From Mesostigma viride (lineage: Eukaryota; Streptophyta; Mesostigmatophyceae; Mesostigmatales; Mesostigmataceae), in assembly GCA_009746045.1 (NCBI GenBank), contig RPFO01000065.1, positions 801,711-865,710 on the forward strand: DNA of 64,000 nt, in the 5' to 3' direction. The translations under genes were made by a program, and so were the position numbers. Shown here piece by piece: positions 57,051 to 64,000 of the stretch. The notes beneath the pieces are model-generated. The model saw only the letters and a list, made by a program, of their open reading frames with translations. It was not told the DNA's origin and ran no database searches. Each line of letters opens with the position of its first letter. Position 1 is the stretch's first letter.

Positions 57051-60000
57051 ATGAAGTCGGCGTTGATGGAAGACGCGCCCGAGCTGTTGCAAGTAAGTAC
57101 TAGTTGTTACCTCCTGGTCCTTGTGTCCTGGTCCTCGTGTCCTGGTCCTCCTGTCCTGGTCCTCGTGTCCTGGTCCTCGTGTCCTGGTCCTCGTGTCCTG
57201 GTCCTCGTGCCCTGGTCCTCGTGTCCTGGTCCTCGTGTCCTGGTCCTCGTGCCCTGGTCCTCGTGTCCTGGTCCTCGTGTCCTGGTCCTCGTGCCCTGGT
57301 CCTCGTGTCCGGGTCCTCGTGTCCTGGTCCTCGTGTCCTGGTCCTCGTGCCCTGGTCCTCGTGCCCTGGTCCTCGTGTCCTGGTCCTCGTGTCCGGGTCC
57401 TCGTGTCCTGGTCCTCGTGTCCTGGTCCTCGTGTCCTGGTCCTCGTGTCCTTGTCCTCGTGTCCTGGTCCTCGTGTCCTGGTCCTTGTGTCCTGGTCCTC
57501 GTGTCCGGGTCCTCGTGTCCTGGTCCTCGTGCCCTGGTCCTTGTGTCCTGGTCCTCGTGTCCTGGTCCTCGTGTCCTGGTCCTCGTGCCCTGGTCCTCGT
57601 GTCCTGGTCCTCATGTCCTGGTCCTCGTGCCCTGGTCCTCGTGTCCTGGTCCTCGTGTCCGGGTCCTCGTGTCCTGGTCGTCGTGTCCTGGTCCTCGTGT
57701 CCTGGTCCTCGTGTCCTGGTCCTCGTGTCCTGGTCCTCGTGTCCTGGTCCTCGTGTCCTGGTCCTCGTGTCCTGGTCCTCGTGTCCGGGTCCTCGTGTCC
57801 TGGTCCTCGTGTCCTGGTCCTCGTGCCCTGGTCCTCGTGCCCTGGTCCTCGTGTCCTGGTCCTCGTGTCCTGGTCCTCGTGTCCTGGTCCTCGTGTCCTG
57901 GTCCTCGTGTCCTGGTCCTCGTGCCCTGGTCCTCGTGCCCTGGTCCTCGTGTCCTGGTCCTCGTGTCCTGGTCCTCGTGTCCTGGTCCTCGTGCCCTGGT
58001 CCTCTTGGCCTGGTCCTCGTGTCCTGGTCCTCGTGTCGTGGTCCTCGTGTCCTGGTCCTCGTGTCCTGGTCCTCGTGCCCTTGTCCTCGTGCCCTGGTCC
58101 TCGTGTCCTGGTCCTCGTGTCCTGGTCCTCGTGCCCTGGTCCTTGTGTCCTGGTCCTCGTGTCCTGGTCCTCGTGTCCTGGTCCTCGTGCCCTGGTCCTC
58201 GTGTCCTGGTCCTCGTGTCCTGGTCGTCGTGTCCTGGTCCTCGTGTCCTGGTCCTCGTGTCCTGGTCCTCGTGTCCTGGTCCTCGTGTCCTGGTCCTCGT
58301 GTCCTGGTCGTCGTGTCGTGGTCCTCGTGCCCTGGTCCTCGTGCCCTGGTCCTCGTGTCCTGGTCCTCGTGTCCTGGTCCTCGTGTCCTGGTCCTCGTGC
58401 CCTGGTCCTCTTGGCCTGGTCCTCGTGTCCTGGTCCTCGTGTCGTGGTCCTCGTGTCCTGGTCCTCGTGTCCTGGTCCTCGTGCCCTTGTCCTCGTGTCC
58501 TGGTCCTCGTGTCCGGGTCCTCGTGTCCTGGTCCTCGTGCCCTGGTCCTTGTGTCCTGGTCCTCGTGTCCTGGTCCTCGTGTCCTGGTCCTCGTGCCCTG
58601 GTCCTCGTGTCCTGGTCCTCATGTCCTGGTCCTCGTGCCCTGGTCCTCGTGTCCTGGTCCTCGTGTCCGGGTCCTCGTGTCCTGGTCGTCGTGTCCTGGT
58701 CCTCGTGTCCTGGTCCTCGTGTCCTGGTCCTCGTGTCCTGGTCCTCGTGTCCTGGTCCTCGTGTCCTGGTCCTCGTGTCCTGGTCCTCGTGCCCTGGTCC
58801 TCGTGCCCTGGTCCTCGTGTCCTGGTCCTCGTGTCCTGGTCCTCGTGTCCTGGTCCTCGTGCCCTGGTCCTCTTGGCCTGGTCCTCGTGTCCTGGTCCTC
58901 GTGTCGTGGTCCTCGTGTCCTGGTCCTCGTGTCCTGGTCCTCGTGTCCTGGTCCTCGTGTCCTGGTCCTCGTGCCCTGGTCCTCGTGTCCTGGTCCTCAT
59001 GTCCTGGTCCTCTTGGCCTGGTCCTCGTGTCCTGGTCCTCGTGTCCTGGTCCTCGTGCCCTGGTCCTCGTGTCGTGGTCCTCGTGTCCTGGTCCTCGTGT
59101 CCTGGTCCTCGTGTCCTGGTCCTCGTGTCCTGGTCCTCGTGCCCTGGTCCTCTTGGCCTGGTCCTCGTGTCCTGGTCCTCGTGCCCTGGTCCTCGTGTCC
59201 GGGTCCTCGTGTCCTGGTCGTCGTGTCCTGGTCCTCGTGTCCTGGTCCTCGTGTCCTGGTCCTCGTGTCCTGGTCCTCGTGCCCTGGTCCTCGTGTCCTG
59301 GTTCTCGTGTCCTGGTCCTCGTGCCCTGGTCCTCGTGTCCTGGTCCTCGTGCCCTGGTCCTCGTGTCCTGGTCCTCGTGTCCTGGTCCTCGTGCCCTGGT
59401 CCTCGTGTCCTGGTCCTCGTGTCCTGGTCCTCGTGTCCTGGTCCTCGTGTCCTGGTCCTCGTGCCCTGGTCCTCGTGCCCTGGTCCTCGTGTCCTGGTCC
59501 TCGTGCCCTGGTCCTCGTGTCCTGGTCCTCGTGTCCTGGTCCTCGTGTCCTGGTCCTCGTGTCGTGGTCCTCGTGTCCTGGTCCTCGTGTCCTGGTCCTC
59601 GTGTCCTGGTCCTCGTGTCCTGGTCCTCGTGTCCTGGTCCTCGTGCCCTGGTCCTCGTGTCCTGGTCCTCGTGTCCTGGTCGCTGTGTCCTGGTCCTCGT
59701 GTCCTGGTCCTCGTGTCCGGGTCCTCGTGTCCTGGTCGTCGTGTCCTGGTCCTCGTGTCCTGGTCCTCGTGTCCTGGTCCTCGTGTCCGGGTCCTCGTGT
59801 CCTGGTCCTCGTGTCCTGGTCCTCGTGTCCTGGTCCTCGTGTCCTGGTCCTCATGTCCTGGTCCTCGTGTCCTGGTCCTCGTGCCCTGGTCCTCGTGTCC
59901 TGGTCCTCGTGTCCTGGTCCTCGTGCCCTGGTCCTCGTGCCCTGGTCCTCGTGCCCTGGTCCTCGTGTCCTTGTCCTCGTGTCCTGGTCCTCGTGTCCTT

Positions 60001-62769
60001 GTCCTCGTGTCCCCGCCCTTTTGTCCTTGTTATTGCGGCGGGCATGTTCATTCTGGGGGAATGCTAGGGGTGTTGCGGCCGCCCGTAATGTTGCTGCTTG
60101 AGACCATGCTACTGCAGACCATGCCGCCAGGTCAAACGTTTTGGTTTGCGGTGCAGTGTTTCAGCAGCAATGGTCTGTCAGCGGCAAACACACGTGCTGG
60201 TCAGTGCTCAGCCGTCAAGAGTTTGTTGGTTCCGCCACGGTGGCGTCTCCTCCTGCGTGTTCTCCCGCCCTGCTCCTGTTCGGTGCGATCGCAGGAGCTT
60301 CAGGCCAAGCTGGGCCTGGATCTGGCGGTGCTGGCGGAGGCGGGGGACCTGGACATGGGCGCATCCAACCAGGCGCAGTACGTGATGCTGGAGAGCATAC
60401 TTCACAAGGTAGGGCATACACACAGCTGCGTGGGGCATGCCCCTTGTTGTGGGGCATACCCTTTCTTGGGTGGGGCGCCTTCTTGGGTCTTCAGCCTAGG
60501 GTGTCAGCAGGGACTTTTTCTACAAACCTGGATTGACGCCCTTCTATTTAAGTGAACCTCATTGGCCGCTGCTGGACCGCGCAGTCCAGTGCTTGAACTC
60601 TATTGGATAGCTGAAGGGAAGCGTGCAGGTCGGGTAGTCCTCGCTCCCACAGGTTTGGCCTTTCATCACGAAGCTCATACAGTACACTCTTATGCTGGTA
60701 CAGTATACAGTCCCAGCTCATGGATGGCTACGTCTTCCGCCTCGCCCAGCGAGACCCTGGGTGCCATCCAAGGGGCGAGTTTGTGCACGTCTGCTGGAGG
60801 GTGCATCATCATTGGATGTGGTCATGGCACAGGACACCGAGCGTCTTTTCCGTGCACGCTTGCCGGTTGTCCCCTAGTCAGCTATTTGAGTACATCGTTC
60901 ACCTTGTGTGGGTCATGCAGCCTTTCTTTTCTGTGTGCACCCTCCTTGCGGTCTCCCATTTCGCCACATGCCTGTCAAGTGGCTCGTCCTGCCATCAATC
61001 ACCGTTGTAAGGTTGTCACCAATAGTCTGTTGTGGCAGTTCTGGATAGCTCAGCTGATGTTTGGCGCCGGCATGGCGACCTTACTTGAGGCTGGTTTTGT
61101 TGCTTCATGAATGGTGTGTTCGTTCTTGGTCATTGCTTGCCCTGCTACGAACGTCTAGCACCAAGGCTTGGTGTTTGTGTCCCTAAGAAACGCATGCTGC
61201 CACTTTCCCTTGGACACTCCCTCCTTGTCGATGTCGCTGACTCCCCCGTCTTGTTGTTGCCGCTGGCCTTGTCGTCTTTCGCTCGCCTTTTCATTTCTCC
61301 TTGTCGTCGCTGGCAACCGCCACAGGTGTGTGAGCACGACTCACTGCGCGCCTTCTCCTTCCACGGCTCCAACAGCAACGCGCCAGGCGCCGGCAAATAC
61401 TGCGTTGACTCGTTCCTCTGCCTGGTGGAGCAGGTGGGTGGCCGTGGGGGTGACCGTGTACGTGGAGCAGCACAGGTGGGTTCCACAGGGGGTGACCGTG
61501 GGGGGGATTAACTGACCATGGGTGGCCGTGTGGTTGATAGTACTGACTGGTGACTGCAAGGCAGATGGCTGCCTGGTTGGGCAGGACATCATGATTTCTG
61601 CCCTGCTGCTGCCTTGTATGACCAAATGCCCCTACTCTGTCCAGCTGTTGCAAGCGCAGCCGTGGACTTGCGGTGCTGTATTATGTGGGGCAGTTGCTTT
61701 CTGAGTGCGATGTCCAGGGTGCAACGCCATCATGCTCGGCTTGAATCCAACGGCTGTTTTTTGTTGTCGTTTTTCTGTTCCCGGAGCATATGGCAATTTC
61801 TTGGGAAATTCCCCTGCCTCCCATCCGCACAATAACTTGCCCTGACCGCCATACTATTTCTGTTTCTGGCCCGCCCGCCGGTCCCTGCCACCTGCCTCGC
61901 TCCAGGCGGCGGCGTTCAGCCGTCGCGCGATGCCCACGCGCTGGGGCTGGAGCGCCACGCTCAAGTCGTTTGTGTTTGTGTTCGAGCACCACAACCGCAT
62001 TGTGGTCGAGTGCCCAGAGTATGGCTACGCAACCTACTACTTTGACATCGAGGCGCCTATGCCGCTCGCGGACCAGGTGCAGCGCCTGGTCTCCACACTG
62101 TCTGCCAGGGGGGTTGGCCGCCTCACCCTGCTGGAGAACAAGCCCCTGGAGGTAATGTCTACAGCAGAAACTTACCCAATTAAAATGTTGGATGTACCAA
62201 ATGTTTCTTATCCTGGGCGCACTGATGTTGTGAAGGCACTATGCTCGTGAGTCGTGACGAGACCTGCATAGTGCTCCGTGATGTGACCCTGCGGATGGCA
62301 CGCAAATAGTCAAGCTCTCGAGGGTCTGCGCAACCGCGTTTCTCGCTCGCTCGAGCTTCCTGCTTTCTTTGATTATGCCTACCGTAGGCATAGGAATTTC
62401 CTGCTCTAATTGGGAAGGCTGCGCAGCTAGAGCAGGAAATGTGGGGAGTCAAGTGGGCAGGACCCCTTGGACTAGGCTAGTCACATACCTGCCAACATCC
62501 GAGCTGATATGGCTGTGGATGCAATTGTTTGTTCTGTGCAGGTGGGCAAGGACATCTCGGAAGAAGAGGCCCGTGTTTTGGAGTCCTTTGGTTGGGTCCG
62601 GGGCACTGGCGTCGGCAGCATGCTTAACTTCTCAGGGCGAATCAAGCACCCGTATGAGCGCAAAGGTGTGGAGTGTCGTTCCTCCGAAGGCTGGCGTGCT
62701 GAGTTGCTTGAGCAGCTGGCCATGGGCAGCCGGCAGGGCGTTATATATCGACAGCGCCCTCAACACTGA
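57051..62769 (+). CDS. Five-exon gene of unknown function, 245 aa
   Basis: Exons 57,051-57,092, 60,295-60,408, 61,326-61,433, 61,906-62,151 and 62,542-62,769. All have GT-AG borders (GTAAGT donor first) and all are phase 0, giving 738 nt and 246 codons including the stop. Recognisable stretches are E-L-Q-A-K-L-G-L-D-L-A-V-L; Y-C-V-D-S-F-L-C-L-V-E-Q; S-F-V-F-V-F-E-H-H-N-R-I-V-V-E-C; and G-W-V-R-G-T-G-V-G-S-M-L-N-F-S-G-R-I-K. I recognise no family. The alternating beta-like and helical pattern suggests a compact globular protein. The frame is open upstream to 56,742, so the true start may be earlier. Intron 1 (3.2 kb) is mostly minisatellite. Confidence 0.75.
57109..60013. repeat. 14-bp minisatellite in intron 1, copy 2 (about 207 units)
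   Basis: Same TCCTGGTCCTCGTG unit as copy 1. Variant units come in higher-order groups: for example CTCTTGGCC followed two units later by GTGTCGTGG recurs near 58,010, 58,410, 58,870 and, more loosely, 59,015. This points to growth by duplication of multi-unit blocks. Confidence 0.97.
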
Positions 62770-62959
62770 TCAAGGCAGCTTATACAGTGTCGCGCTGTCT
62801 ACTCTGAAGCTCATGATGAACAGCCTGCAACCTATTACCATTACCTTTTTGCCAATGCTTGGCCATGTGCCTGATGCGCTAGTGTTTTGGCGCGCGGTCT
62901 AGTCTTGTGCGCAGTGCTTTTTTTTTATGAACATCACAAAACATGTCGTTGGAACGCCA

Positions 62960-63250
62960 TGCGCATCCAGGAATAGTTGTGGGAATATTCGATCCCTCTT
63001 ATTTGGTTGTATACATCTTATTTATTCAGTATGAAATTCTAGCTAGCTGCCGGATGATCCTGACATCCTCCATCTTGCCTGAAAACCTAAACTCCGAACC
63101 CTAAATTAAATCAAAGCGCCTCCAGGAATAGCTGTTGGAATATTTGATCCCTCTTATTTGGTTGTATACACCCTATTTATTTAGTATATGAAATTCTAGC
63201 TGCCGGATGATCCTAATAACCTCCATCTTGCCTGAAACCCTAAACTCCAG
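62960..63250. repeat. Two tandem copies of a roughly 140-bp repeat
   Basis: CCAGGAATAG, then ATTCGATCCCTCTTATTTGG, GAAATTCTAGCT and GCCGGATGATCCT, occurs at about 62,969 and again at about 63,122 with some 10% differences. It lies downstream of the five-exon gene. No coding content. Confidence 0.85.
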
Positions 63251-63389
63251 ACCTAGAACTAAACATTACAAACCTAGTACTAGATCATTACAGCGCCTCA
63301 GGTTAACCTGAGCTAGGCGCTTTCATTGCATGCAATAAGCTAGCACACTGCATGGACCGTTGCATTGCATGGACCGTTTCTGGCATGGC

Positions 63390-64000
63390 GGGGCGGAAAC
63401 GGAGATTCGGCTGGCGGACATCATCTATGCGCGCAGACGACACCACCCTCTTCGAGGGCACTGAGCACGTGCAGACGTGGCTTGACTGCCTGGCAATCGA
63501 GGCCCGTGTGGTGGGGCTTGAGGTCAGCAAGAAGACTGAGGCTCTGGCGATTGGGCTCACTCAGCCACCGCCCAACCTCTTTCTCCTCGACGGCTCTCGC
63601 GTCCTGTATCGGGACCGCGTCAAGTTGCTGGGTAGCTTACTCCCCAGCTGCGAGGCCGATGTGGACCACCGTATCTCCCTCGCCTGGCACGCTTTACGCC
63701 AATACCGGGCCCTGTGGCGCAAGCACTTGGGCAAGCTAGAGAAACTGGACCTGTTTAAGGTCCTGGTCCTCCCTGTTCTTGCCTACGGGGCCGAGACGTG
63801 GACCCTCACAGCCGACCTAGCCAAAAAGCTGGACGGCGCGGTCACCAACATGCTGCGATCCACCTTCCGTGTAGGATACGCTGCTCATGTTCGCGAGGAG
63901 GACTTGTATCTCGGCATGCCACTTATCACCAGCACCATCAAGCAGCGGCGCCTGATGCTAGTAGGGCACTTAGCTCGCACCAACCAGGTGGACACCTCAC
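63390..64000 (+). pseudogene. LINE reverse transcriptase fragment, continues past the window
   Basis: Reads (A)-D-D-T-T-L-F-E, W-L-D-C-L-A-I-E-A-R-V-V-G-L-E-V, L-A-Y-G-A-E-T-W-T-L and L-M-L-V-G-H-L-A-R, the same order as in the LINE fragment at 28,771-29,836. The catalytic Y-A-D-D has two extra bases after Y-A. Same family as the 29 kb fragment but clearly diverged. The 5' part is missing. Confidence 0.75.

Larger units (their letters stand above)
51599..60013. repeat. Segmental duplication, copy 2, right part
   Basis: Matches 10,151-14,270 from ATAAATACCCACTTACCC onwards. It keeps 2282 bp (52,807-55,088) deleted from copy 1, and has about three times as many minisatellite units. It continues into unique sequence after 60,013, so this copy is the more complete one. 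Confidence 0.93.

Noticed and set aside
57104-60101. Long ORFs of up to about 1100 codons on both strands
   Set aside because: They are products of a 14-bp minisatellite without stop codons in any frame, lying in an intron.

Overview
This 64 kb window looks like nuclear DNA of a repeat-rich eukaryote. Genes are broken by GT-AG introns, splice phases match where they can be tested, and most of the sequence belongs to eukaryotic transposable elements: pogo-like, CACTA, hAT and PIF/Harbinger DNA transposons plus non-LTR retrotransposons. GC-rich, low-complexity coding sequence and intron-containing transposase genes would suit a green alga or similar protist, but nothing here fixes the species. 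No rRNA, tRNA, CRISPR or bacterial operon structure was seen.

Layout. 1-1.4 kb: a small HIRAN-domain gene. 1.4-7.0 kb: a pogo-like element whose three-exon transposase rebuilds to exactly 786 codons. 7.0-9.2 kb: unassigned DNA with weak ORFs. 9.2-14.27 kb: copy 1 of a segmental duplication, ending inside a 14-bp minisatellite. 14.27-28.77 kb: a CACTA complex, with a TNP2-type transposase in the middle (itself split by a 1.38 kb hAT-like insertion) between two inverted arms that carry an uncharacterised accessory gene. 28.8-30.0 kb: a LINE fragment. 30.09-37.01 kb: a PIF/Harbinger element with a TTA target duplication, which holds a 1225-bp tandem array set in GT-rich microsatellite. 37.0-40.25 kb: an AT-rich element candidate and a multi-exon minus-strand gene of unknown function. 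40.26-60.0 kb: copy 2 of the segmental duplication, split by a roughly 10.4 kb LINE (14-bp target duplication) that contains two further insertions. 51.6-62.8 kb: the downstream part of copy 2, with a large disordered-protein ORF and a five-exon gene of unknown function whose first intron is a roughly 2.9 kb 14-bp minisatellite. 63.4-64 kb: another LINE fragment running off the end.

The order of events can be read from nested insertions: segmental duplication, then LINE insertion into copy 2, then two insertions into the LINE; separately, a CACTA element, then a hAT-like insertion into its transposase. Genes that look like host genes are the HIRAN gene, the minus-strand gene near 38-40 kb and the five-exon gene at 57-62.8 kb. 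Their functions, apart from the HIRAN fold, could not be recognised.
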